This document shows, one piece after another, positions 21,146 through 27,223 of a stretch of 27,223 nt of DNA (the first letter of the stretch is position 1; each line of letters opens with the position of its first letter). The stretch spans positions 1 to 27,223 of the forward strand of contig DATJHJ010000173.1 in the NCBI GenBank assembly GCA_035494015.1. Direction: 5' to 3'. Both the position numbers and the translations under genes were made by a program. Source of the stretch: CADCTB01 sp035494015. Lineage in GTDB: Bacteria; Actinomycetota; Acidimicrobiia; Acidimicrobiales; AC-14. The notes under the pieces are model-generated. The model saw only the letters and a program-made list of their open reading frames with translations, was not told where the DNA came from and did no database searches.

Positions 21146-22387
21146 GTGCCCCGGCTGCTCGCCATCATGGGCTCGGGAGAGACCAGCCCGACCATGAGCA
21201 AAGTCCACCGCTCCCTCTTCGAGCGGCTGGAGCCGGGCCCCGTCCCGGCCGTGATGCTGGACACGCCGTTCGGGTTTCAGGAGAACGCCGACGACATCAC
21301 GGCCAAGGCGGTGGCCTATTTCCGTGAGAGCGTGCGGCGGGAGATCCGGGTGGCATCGTTCCGCTCGGCTACGGGGGCCGATCCTCTCGCGGTCGAGACC
21401 ATGCTGGCCCGACTGCGGGAGGCCCGCTACGTGTTCGCGGGGCCGGGCAGCCCGTCCTACGCGCTCACCCAGTGGGCGGCCAGCCAAGTCCCGGCCGTCC
21501 TGGCCCAGAAGCTGCGCACCGGTGGGTGCGTCACCTTCGCCAGCGCGGCCGCCTGCACGCTCGGTGCGTTCTCGCTCCCGGTCTACGAGATCTACAAGGT
21601 CGGCGAGCAGGTCCGGTGGCTCGACGGCCTGGATCTGCTGTCCCCGTTGGGGTTGCCGGCGGTGGTCGTTCCCCACTTCAACAACGCCGAAGGCGGCAAC
21701 CACGACACCCGGTACTGCTACATGGGCGAGCGTCGCCTCTCGGCGCTCGAGGCCATGCTGCCGGCGAACGTCTTCATCCTGGGGGTCGACGAGCACACGG
21801 CATGCATCCTCGACCTCGACGCGGGCACGGCCAGCGTGACCGGGCTGGGGTCGGTGACGGTTCGCCACCATGGGGAGATGTCCGCGGTGCCCGGTGGGTC
21901 GACCGTGGCGATCGGCGACCTCATCGCCCTCGCTCGGGGCGACGCGGTGGCGCAGGCCCCACCCCCGCGGTCGGCCGCCGCGGTTGCGCCTCCCGGTGCG
22001 GATCCGTTCGAGCTCGACGTCGACCGGATCGACGAAGCCTTCGACGCTGCGCTGCGAGCCGGCGACGCGCCGAGCGCGGTCAAGCTCGTCCTCGAGCTCG
22101 ACGACCTGCTGCAGGACTGGTCCCGGGACACCCTCCAGTCGGACCACCTCGACCGGGCCCGGGCCGGCCTGCGGGCCATGATCGTCCGGCTGGGCGAAGC
22201 AGCAGAGGTTGGTCTGCGAGACCCCCGAACGATCGTCGCCCCGTTCGTGGACGCCCTGTTGGAGGCCCGAGTCCGGGCTCGGGCCGACGGCCGCTACGCA
22301 GAAGCCGATTGCCTCCGCGACCGCCTGCTGGCCGCCGGCGTGGAGGTCCGCGACGGTACGGCCGGCACCGAGTGGCAGCTACGATGA
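21146..22387 (+). CDS. Cyanophycinase-like (peptidase S51) protein fused to a CysRS-like C-terminal domain
   Basis: This 413-residue protein joins two domains. Residues 1-265 resemble the S51 peptidase / cyanophycinase fold: LAIMGSGETSPTM, AGPGSPSYAL (98-107), the nucleophile-type motif FASAAAC with Ser133, VVVPHFNNAEGGNHDTR and LGVDEHTA (212-219). After a Pro/Ala linker, residues ~285-413 resemble the C-terminal helical part of cysteinyl-tRNA synthetase: IDEAFDAALRAGDAPSAVKL, then FVDALLEARVRARADGRYAE, ADCLRDRLLAAGVEVRDG and a GTEWQL end (CysRS: ADxIRDxLxxxGIxLEDxxxGTxW). The HIGH/KMSKS synthetase core is absent. S51 enzymes cleave acidic peptides; the CysRS part could bind tRNA. Function unknown. 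tRNA-Glu lies 17 nt downstream. Confidence 0.85.
   Translation: MPRLLAIMGSGETSPTMSKVHRSLFERLEPGPVPAVMLDTPFGFQENADDITAKAVAYFRESVRREIRVASFRSATGADPLAVETMLARLREARYVFAGPGSPSYALTQWAASQVPAVLAQKLRTGGCVTFASAAACTLGAFSLPVYEIYKVGEQVRWLDGLDLLSPLGLPAVVVPHFNNAEGGNHDTRYCYMGERRLSALEAMLPANVFILGVDEHTACILDLDAGTASVTGLGSVTVRHHGEMSAVPGGSTVAIGDLIALARGDAVAQAPPPRSAAAVAPPGADPFELDVDRIDEAFDAALRAGDAPSAVKLVLELDDLLQDWSRDTLQSDHLDRARAGLRAMIVRLGEAAEVGLRDPRTIVAPFVDALLEARVRARADGRYAEADCLRDRLLAAGVEVRDGTAGTEWQLR
22380..22385 (+). promoter_or_regulatory. Possible -10 (TACGAT) for tRNA-Glu
   Basis: TACGAT overlaps the end of the S51-CysRS gene and would start a transcript about 12 nt before the tRNA. The tRNA could equally be processed from the upstream gene's transcript. 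Confidence 0.35.
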
Positions 22388-22404
22388 TCGGGCAACGGGA
22401 CCCG

Positions 22405-22477
22405 GCCCCCATCGTCTAGCGGCCCAGGACACCGCTCTTTCAAGGCGGCAGCACGGGTTCGAATCCCGTTGGGGGCG
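22405..22477 (+). tRNA. tRNA-Glu (anticodon UUC)
   Basis: A 73-nt cloverleaf: acceptor GCCCCCA (22405-22411) pairs with TGGGGGC (22470-22476), discriminator G22477. The anticodon stem CCGCT/GGCGG encloses CTTTCAA with TTC at 22439-22441. The T arm is CGGG-TTCGAAT-CCCG. The sequence is close to the common bacterial tRNA-Glu. CCA is not encoded (CCT follows). Confidence 0.97.
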
Positions 22478-22570
22478 CCTGTTGTGCGGCCGATCCCCGG
22501 GCTCCCGGGATGGGACGAGAGGTGGTCGAGCAGCTCCTCGACGGCGCTCGGCCCCGCCGTGAGGAGGAAC

Positions 22571-22584
22571 CCCCCATTTGGGGG
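22571..22584 (+). terminator. Small CCCCC/GGGGG hairpin
   Basis: Five G-C pairs around ATTT, no T-run, 25 nt before the extended -10 of the next operon. It could end transcripts from the tRNA or act as an upstream insulator. Confidence 0.35.
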
Positions 22585-22608
22585 CAACGACCGGGGATCG
22601 TGCCCAGG

Positions 22609-22617
22609 TGATACGCT
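22609..22617 (+). promoter_or_regulatory. Extended -10 promoter (TGATACGCT) of the zinc-ribbon/receiver operon
   Basis: TG-A-TACGCT is a good extended -10. A start near 22624 gives a leader of about 100 nt, the longest predicted leader in the window. Confidence 0.5.
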
Positions 22618-22722
22618 CGTTCAAGAACCCACGACTTGTCGGGGACGCCTCGTTTGCAGGACGGTTATGACCTCCCGCCACAGGCTCGACGCCCTCTGTG
22701 AGCCCTGACCAGAGGAGCCTCC

Positions 22723-22995
22723 ATGAGCCCAGACGAATCGTTGTACGCGGTGCCTGTCCTCGCGGTCGAAACGATCGCCGAGCCCGACGACAGCGCCGGA
22801 GTGCCGCCTCGGCAATGCGGGCGATGCCGGATGATGTTCGAAGGTGACCCAATGCTCGACGTCCGGGCGCGGCAGGAGTGGGCCGTGTGCCCGTCATGTG
22901 AGGCCATCTTGCTCCCGAGGCGTGCCCAGCGGGGAAACGTCGTCCCGCTCCGTCGACCGACGACCGTCGTCGACCCGCAGGAGGATCACCGATGA
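22723..22995 (+). CDS. Small zinc-ribbon-like protein
   Basis: The 90-residue product carries CGRC (about residues 32-35) and CPSC (about 57-60), spaced as in a treble-clef or zinc-ribbon site for one Zn. The flanks are Pro-rich and Arg-rich, with no other domain. The family is not recognised; such small ribbons bind nucleic acid or protein. A strong Shine-Dalgarno (AGAGGAG) precedes the ATG. Its last codons overlap the start of the receiver gene as ATGA, so the two proteins are made together and may interact. Confidence 0.8.
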   Translation: MSPDESLYAVPVLAVETIAEPDDSAGVPPRQCGRCRMMFEGDPMLDVRARQEWAVCPSCEAILLPRRAQRGNVVPLRRPTTVVDPQEDHR

Positions 22996-23456
22996 GTCCG
23001 ACCAGCCGGGCTTCCTCCGCACCCCCGATCGGCGAACTGCCGCCGGCCGGGATCCGGGTGGTGCTGGTCGACGCCCGCGCCGAGCGGCGGGCGGTGATAC
23101 GCAGCGTGATCGAGCATTCCGGTGTCGCCGTAACCGTGGAGGGTGAGGCCGGCGACGGCGACGAGGCGCTGACTGCCGTCGAGCAGTCCCGGGCCGACCT
23201 GGTGATCGTCGACTTGCAGGAACCTGTGCAGGCCGGCATGGACACGGTTGCCGTGCTACGCGCTCGCTTCCCCGCCGTGGTCATCGTCGTGGCCTCCTTC
23301 ATCCGAGGCGCCGCAGTGGCGGGAACGGCGATGGCGCAGGGGGCCAACGCCTACCTCCTCAAGCCCTTCACCGCCCGAGACATCGTCGCGGTGACGAGGA
23401 CTGCGCCGCCCTCCGCTCTTCCGGCGCAGTCCGCGGTCGCTCTCACCTCACACTGA
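22992..23456 (+). CDS. Stand-alone receiver-domain protein
   Basis: A 154-residue single-domain response regulator with no DNA-binding output. The receiver runs from about 20 to 135. Phospho-acceptor Asp74 lies in LVIVDLQEPVQAGMD and Lys124 in YLLKPF. At the N-terminal metal site VLVDARAERR has Asp27 followed by Ala28, where most receivers have a second acidic residue, which may weaken Mg binding. A Ser (VVASF) takes the Thr/Ser switch position. No histidine kinase is adjacent, so it may accept phosphate from a distant kinase or act through protein contacts. The ATG has a strong Shine-Dalgarno (AGGAGGA) inside the zinc-ribbon gene. Confidence 0.88.
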   Translation: MSPTSRASSAPPIGELPPAGIRVVLVDARAERRAVIRSVIEHSGVAVTVEGEAGDGDEALTAVEQSRADLVIVDLQEPVQAGMDTVAVLRARFPAVVIVVASFIRGAAVAGTAMAQGANAYLLKPFTARDIVAVTRTAPPSALPAQSAVALTSH

Positions 23457-23465
23457 GGCAGGACT

Positions 23466-23485
23466 GCGGGCGTCCACCGGCCCGC
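23466..23485 (+). terminator. Possible terminator of the zinc-ribbon/receiver operon
   Basis: GCGGGC (23466-23471) and GCCCGC (23480-23485) pair around an 8-nt loop, 10 nt after the receiver stop codon. The following CCGTTGTG has little T. Confidence 0.4.
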
Positions 23486-23570
23486 CCGTTGTGATCCCGC
23501 CGTGAAAGCGGCCGACGTCGCGCATCCTTGCGCCCCTCCCCTCTCATTTCCGACATCCGAGTCGACACCT

Positions 23571-24296
23571 TCACCGTGTCGGGAGGATCCGGGACCGGCC
23601 AGGGCCGAAGGGCACGGCCTTCCGTGGCCTGCGCCAATCGAGACCCCGGGCCCCTCGCCCACGGGCTTGGCGGTCCACCGTCCGCAGGTGAACGGCAATG
23701 ACGACGCTGGTGACCGCCGCCCAAGCGCACCACAGCGAGACGAAGCCGGACACTGTGAGCCAAGCCAGGGCGGCGACTGCGCCCAGGTTCAGCGCGCCGA
23801 ACGCAACGATCTTCCGGTGACTGGAGGCAAGGAGGCACCCGAGGGTGGCCATCACGTAGACGACAGTCAGCGCGCCGCCGTCGAAGAGGCGTGCGTGGTA
23901 GGTGATGTGGTAGCCGCCGTCGACCGCGCCGACCGGTCCGGTCACGACACCGGCCAGTAACACCAACGCGACGAATGCCCCGGCCACTCCGAGGCGTTCC
24001 ATGAGCCGCCGTCGCCACCCGTCCGGCTCCAGCACGGCAACCGCGGGCGGCACGAGCAGAGGCAGCCCGAAGGCGACGAGGAGGTAGGCGTACACCGCGA
24101 CGTGGGCGACGGACGAGGCGACGTCGCCCTCGACGCCCCACCAAACGACGACCTCGATGAGCTGATGGACGGCGAGGACGAGTGGCAGGGAAGCGAGGAT
24201 CAGGTCGGCCCGCCGGGGGACGTGGCGGAGGCCGTCGACGGCGATGGCGCCGATCACCAGCCCGGCGACCGCATCGACCTCCGCTGACACGCACAC
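23571..24296 (-). CDS. DUF6629-like multi-helix membrane protein
   Basis: The 241-residue protein starts MCVSAEVDAVAGLVIGAIAV and continues DGLRHV, LPLVLAVHQLIEVVVWWG and CLLASSHRKIVAFGALN, a pattern I associate with the uncharacterised actinobacterial DUF6629 family (often beginning MCFS). About seven hydrophobic helices are visible, with a His in HQLIEVVVWW and paired His in YHITYHARLF that could bind a cofactor. The C-terminal ~35 residues are Arg-rich. The GTG start reproduces the family MC-S beginning and has a GAGG upstream. A DosR-type palindrome lies about 85-105 bp upstream. Confidence 0.8.
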   Translation of the reverse strand: MCVSAEVDAVAGLVIGAIAVDGLRHVPRRADLILASLPLVLAVHQLIEVVVWWGVEGDVASSVAHVAVYAYLLVAFGLPLLVPPAVAVLEPDGWRRRLMERLGVAGAFVALVLLAGVVTGPVGAVDGGYHITYHARLFDGGALTVVYVMATLGCLLASSHRKIVAFGALNLGAVAALAWLTVSGFVSLWCAWAAVTSVVIAVHLRTVDRQARGRGARGLDWRRPRKAVPFGPGRSRILPTR

Positions 24297-24550
24297 ATCG
24301 ACCTCGGATGCTGGTCGAAGGGGTCCCTCGGCATCTGGCTCGGCCGTTGCTCGAAGTACACCACTCGGCAGTCTGGGGCGGAAGGGTCGAACGGCCCTTT
24401 CTCCCGCCCGCGTCCGGCTTCGTCATCCGATCGACGATTACCGGCCGCTGTCCTCCTGGGCGGCCGGGCGTATGACGGTGCAGAGTCGACCGAGCCGCGA
24501 AAGGCACACTGCGTGACGAGTGCCGTTGGCCGGCCGCGGTGGGCGCCCCG
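24297..24550. other. Gap between the DUF6629-like gene and the GlxA-type regulator
   Basis: No convincing gene on either strand; the open frames present are short and unsupported. It holds the regulatory DNA of the DUF6629-like gene, including the palindrome at 24382-24399. Confidence 0.5.
24382..24399 (-). promoter_or_regulatory. DosR/DevR-like palindrome
   Basis: AAGGGTCGAACGGCCCTT is an 18-bp near-palindrome that fits GGGNCNNNNGNCCC on the minus strand, the core shape of DosR/DevR boxes known from mycobacteria. It lies in the promoter region of the DUF6629-like gene. A LuxR-family regulator of the same broad family is encoded at 9475-10116, but nothing ties it to this site. Confidence 0.35.
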
Positions 24551-25663
24551 TCAGCGGCCGGCGTCCTCGACCAATCGCGCCGGCGCCGGCTCGGGCTCCC
24601 GATGCCTCACCGGCCTTCCGAAGCGGCTGCGATAGGCCCCGGGTGGGATCCCCAGGACCCGCAGGAATGCCCGGCGCATGGTTTCCTCGGATCGGAAGCC
24701 CGCCCTGTCGGCGATGACGGCCAGCCCATCGTCGCCAAGCTCGAGCAAGGCCTTGGCCGCTTCCACCCGAGCCCGCTCCACGAATTGGGCAGGCGGTACC
24801 CCGACTTCCTCGGTGAAGACCCGGGTGAAGTTACGCACGCTCATCGATGCCACCTCGGCCATGGTTGCCCGTGAGTGCTCGCCGGCCGGATTGGCGGCGA
24901 CGGCGTCGAGCACTCGACGAAGATGTTCGTTGCGAGGGTTCGTCACCTGAGCACGAACGCTGAATTGTGACTGCCCGCCGGGCCGCTGCATGAACACCAC
25001 CAACCGCTTGGCCACCCGCCGGGTCACCTCGATGCCGAGGTCCTCCTCGACCAGTGCCAGCGCCAGATCGATGCCTGCGGTCACTCCCGCCGACGTGGCG
25101 GTACGACCGTCCCTGACGAAGATGGCGTCCTCGTCCACCACTATTCCCGGATAGCTGGCCGCCATGTCGGCACAGCTGGCCCAATGCGTCGTGGCCCGCC
25201 GGCCATCGAGGAGCCCGGCAGCGGCGAGGACGAATGCTCCGGTGCAGACCGAGGTCACCCTCCGGCTCTTCGCCGCCAGCCGGCGCACCTCGGCGATCAG
25301 GACCGGATCAGCGGCGGCAGCCGCGTAGTACTGCCCGCCGGCGACGATGATGGTGTCGACGTCATCGGCGTCGACATCCTCCAGGGCGAGATCGACGCGG
25401 AGGTCCGGGCCCCGGTAGGTCGTGACGTCGCGCCCGCCGACCGACGCGGTGTGTATGCGGTACAGGGTTGACGACGGATCGGCCGTGCCGAAGACGTCGA
25501 CGGGACCGGCGACGTCGAGCATCCGTACGCTGTCCCACAGCACGAAGAGCACGCGACGCCCGGGCGGCGACGGCGGATGGATGGGAACCGAGTGCAGTTG
25601 CGGCTGGCTCTGGCGAACCGTCCCGAGCCGGGCGCTTGGCCCATTCCGAGGGTTCTTTGTCAT
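24551..25663 (-). CDS. GlxA-family transcriptional regulator (DJ-1/PfpI + AraC helix-turn-helix)
   Basis: The 370-residue regulator has a DJ-1/PfpI-like domain (about 36-200; VLFVLWDSVRMLDVAGPVDV, VCTGAFVLAAAGLLDGRRAT with Cys140 at the nucleophile-elbow position) and a C-terminal AraC/XylS DNA-binding domain (about 250-345; MAEVASMSVRNFTRVFTEEV, then FRSEETMRRAFLRVLGIPPG). Members such as GlxA, ArgR and GbdR-type activators sense small metabolites. The ligand is not predictable. The ATG has an upstream GCGAGG Shine-Dalgarno. It is divergent from the Asp-box gene at 25795, a possible target. Confidence 0.93.
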   Translation of the reverse strand: MTKNPRNGPSARLGTVRQSQPQLHSVPIHPPSPPGRRVLFVLWDSVRMLDVAGPVDVFGTADPSSTLYRIHTASVGGRDVTTYRGPDLRVDLALEDVDADDVDTIIVAGGQYYAAAAADPVLIAEVRRLAAKSRRVTSVCTGAFVLAAAGLLDGRRATTHWASCADMAASYPGIVVDEDAIFVRDGRTATSAGVTAGIDLALALVEEDLGIEVTRRVAKRLVVFMQRPGGQSQFSVRAQVTNPRNEHLRRVLDAVAANPAGEHSRATMAEVASMSVRNFTRVFTEEVGVPPAQFVERARVEAAKALLELGDDGLAVIADRAGFRSEETMRRAFLRVLGIPPGAYRSRFGRPVRHREPEPAPARLVEDAGR

Positions 25664-25794
25664 TGCGACCTCGCCTGACTCCCCGGAGACTGAGGTTCGA
25701 CGCGATCGGCGGTCACCGGATCAGGAGTCTACGCAACGGTTCCGGTTCGAGAGGGCGGGTGCCCGTCCAGGACGCACCAAAGAGGGGGAGACGA

Positions 25795-27223
25795 ATGAAG
25801 AGCGGATTCTTGCGGACGGCGGCGCTCGGCCTTGGCCTGAGCAGCCTGCTGGTCCTGGCCGGAGCACCGGCCCAGGGGGCGAGCGTGCCGGGGCGGGTCG
25901 TGGACAACACGAAGTTCAGCACCAGCCCCAACCCACTCCGAGGCGACGACATCCCCGGCCTGGCCGCGGATCCCGCCGATCCCCGCCACATCGTGATGAT
26001 CGACGAGGACTACGTCGCCGGCCAGTGCGACTTCCACGTCACCTACGACTCGGGCAAGACGTGGGCCGACGGGCACCTCCCCCTGCCCAAGGACTTCGCC
26101 GACCCGCCCTGCGTCACGTTCGACTCCGGCGCCGCCCCCCACTTCAACCAGAGCGTCGTCTTCGGGTCGGGCCAGAACGTCTACACCGCCTTCGCCGCCC
26201 ACCGGGGCGTGGGCGTGCTACCGGTCGCCGGCAGGATCGGTGGCGAGGGCGACTCGGTCATCCTCAGTCACTCGGACGACGGTGGCAAGACGTGGAACAG
26301 CGAGGTGGCCATCCAGGGCGGGGCGGATACCTGGCCTTTCATCATCCGTCCCGGCGTGGCCGTGCAGGCCCGGGCCCAGGGCGACAAGGTCTACGTCGTC
26401 GGCTGGTACGTGGTGAGCGGGTTGAACGTGCCCGCGGCAGGCGGCACCGGCGACCGCCGTGCCGCCGTCTCCTCCTCCGACGACGGCGGCAAGAACTGGT
26501 CGGCCCCCGTTTTCGCTTCGGGCCCGGACGAGAAGGTGCAGGAGATCGCCCAGCCGGTCGTCGGCCCCGACGGCGCCCTCTACATCGTCTGGCGCAACCG
26601 GGACGACCCGGGCCCGTCGTACCCGACCCAGAGGCGCCCGCTCGTGCTGGCCAAGTCCACCGACGGCGGCGCCACCTTCACCCGCACGTCGGTCGACGAC
26701 TTCGCGCCTGCCCCTGCCACCGCGCTGGCCCCCGCCGGTTTCGCCGGTTACGCCAGGATTGCCGTCGACCCCAAGAGCGGAGCGCTGTACGTCGTGCACG
26801 TCGGCTTCGACTTCGGCGACGACCTGGACACGGTTCTCCAGCGCTCCACCGACGGAGGCGCCACCTGGTCGGCGCCGGTGCGGGTCAACGACGATCCCAA
26901 GGGCAACGGCGTGCGCCAACTCGACGCCAGGGTGGCGGTCGCCCCCAACGGCCGGGTCGACGTGACCTGGATCGACCTCCGGGCCTCCTACCCGAGCGCC
27001 GTCATCCCGAAGCCGAGTGGGTTCTCCGACGTCTACTACGCGTCCTCGAGTGACGGAGGGGTCACGTTCTCGGCGAACCGCCGGATCTCCGACCGGTCCA
27101 TCAACCTCGAAGAGGCCCTGATCCCCCGCATCGGCACGTACGTCCTGCAGGGGATCAGCCCGGCGATTGCTCCCCTGGGCAACGACGCGGTGATGTTCGC
27201 CTGGACCGACGCCCGCTACGGCA
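25795..27223 (+). CDS. Secreted Asp-box (BNR/sialidase-like) repeat protein, cut by the window end
   Basis: The first 476 residues are visible. A signal peptide (MKSGFLRTAALGLGLSSLLV to about AQG|AS near residue 28) precedes a propeller-type region with six Asp boxes near residues 83, 160, 227, 288, 351 and 418. It is clearly related to the protein at 407-2128: both share GRVDVxW-x-D-x-R, then DVYYxSSSDxG and a final D-x-R-x-G strand. By analogy a C-terminal membrane anchor may follow beyond the window. No catalytic residues can be assigned. The ATG has a strong Shine-Dalgarno (AGGGGGAG). The reading frame is open to the last base. Possibly regulated by the divergent GlxA-type regulator. Confidence 0.88.
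   Translation, partial: MKSGFLRTAALGLGLSSLLVLAGAPAQGASVPGRVVDNTKFSTSPNPLRGDDIPGLAADPADPRHIVMIDEDYVAGQCDFHVTYDSGKTWADGHLPLPKDFADPPCVTFDSGAAPHFNQSVVFGSGQNVYTAFAAHRGVGVLPVAGRIGGEGDSVILSHSDDGGKTWNSEVAIQGGADTWPFIIRPGVAVQARAQGDKVYVVGWYVVSGLNVPAAGGTGDRRAAVSSSDDGGKNWSAPVFASGPDEKVQEIAQPVVGPDGALYIVWRNRDDPGPSYPTQRRPLVLAKSTDGGATFTRTSVDDFAPAPATALAPAGFAGYARIAVDPKSGALYVVHVGFDFGDDLDTVLQRSTDGGATWSAPVRVNDDPKGNGVRQLDARVAVAPNGRVDVTWIDLRASYPSAVIPKPSGFSDVYYASSSDGGVTFSANRRISDRSINLEEALIPRIGTYVLQGISPAIAPLGNDAVMFAWTDARYG

Larger units (their letters stand above)
22478..22722. other. Gap between tRNA-Glu and the zinc-ribbon operon: two hairpins, promoter, leader
   Basis: Contents in order: an imperfect hairpin ATCCC...GGGAT (22493-22511) that may end the tRNA transcript; a 33-codon ORF from an ATG at 22510 with no Shine-Dalgarno, probably chance; a hairpin CCCCC-ATTT-GGGGG (22571-22584); the promoter at 22609-22617; and a leader of about 100 nt that holds a 13-codon ORF (22667-22708). 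Confidence 0.5.

Noticed and set aside
22294..22587. Minus-strand frame across tRNA-Glu encoding a NGIRTRAAALKERC-type peptide
   Set aside because: This is the well-known false protein produced by translating the complement of a tRNA-Glu gene.
22510..22611. 33-codon plus-strand ORF beginning MGREVVEQLLDGARPRREEE
   Set aside because: No Shine-Dalgarno or leaderless promoter precedes it, and it runs through the hairpin into the next promoter; too weak to call.
1..27223. Mobile elements, toxin-antitoxin, restriction or other defence islands
   Set aside because: No transposase, integrase, terminal repeats or recognisable defence genes; both tRNA genes lack a visible duplicated 3' end or integrase nearby.

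Overview
The window is GC-rich, chromosomal actinobacterial DNA with genes packed on both strands. The gene set (clpS followed by a DUF2017 gene, actinobacterial-type ctaA, a PASTA kinase, a DUF6629-like membrane protein, frequent GTG starts, Thr/Pro-rich surface stalks) suggests Actinomycetota, probably an Acidimicrobiia-like lineage. The lineage is inferred from gene content and style only. I see no insertion sequence, phage, CRISPR array or plasmid origin, and no gene-free stretch longer than 300 bases.

Layout. 1-406: tRNA-Ser(CGA) with a strong hairpin behind it. 407-3337: a membrane-anchored Asp-box (BNR) surface protein, a PPOX-fold flavin/F420 protein, a chagasin-like small protein and a small unknown. 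3372-5246: a possible 10-codon upstream ORF and a haem fatty-acid alpha-dioxygenase. 5279-7697: exonuclease VII (xseA-xseB) and an unknown protein. 7707-9457: a PASTA Ser/Thr kinase and a 67-residue peptide with a strong Shine-Dalgarno. 9475-11429 (minus): a NarL/LuxR response regulator and its sensor kinase. 11537-14140: a Thr/Pro-rich anchored protein, a MarR regulator divergent from an SDR oxidoreductase, a His-rich protein and a small lipoprotein. 14176-17085: an ABC exporter meeting, tail to tail, a membrane-protein operon. 17085-18821: ctaA, clpS, DUF2017. 18824-20280 (minus): PlsY-like acyltransferase coupled to a DegV/FakB fatty-acid-binding protein. 20315-22477: alpha/beta hydrolase, a cyanophycinase-like (S51) protein fused to a CysRS-like C-terminal domain, and tRNA-Glu(UUC). 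22609-23456: a zinc-ribbon protein and a solo receiver. 23571-25663 (minus): a DUF6629-like membrane protein and a GlxA-type regulator. 25795 to the end: a second Asp-box protein, cut by the window edge.

The main genome-scale signal is regulatory. About a dozen genes carry a TANNNT-like -10 hexamer only 6-11 nt before the ATG or GTG, with no Shine-Dalgarno, so they are probably transcribed as leaderless mRNAs. A second set has strong Shine-Dalgarno sequences and real leaders. In two places the leaderless-type start opens a tiny ORF ahead of the main gene. In two others the stop codon of the upstream gene supplies the first three bases of the next -10 hexamer.

The best candidates for new biology are the S51-CysRS fusion beside tRNA-Glu, the PlsY-DegV pair (a fatty-acid-to-phospholipid module), the bacterial alpha-dioxygenase, the 67-residue LPDREAMSLI peptide, and the leaderless mini-ORFs.
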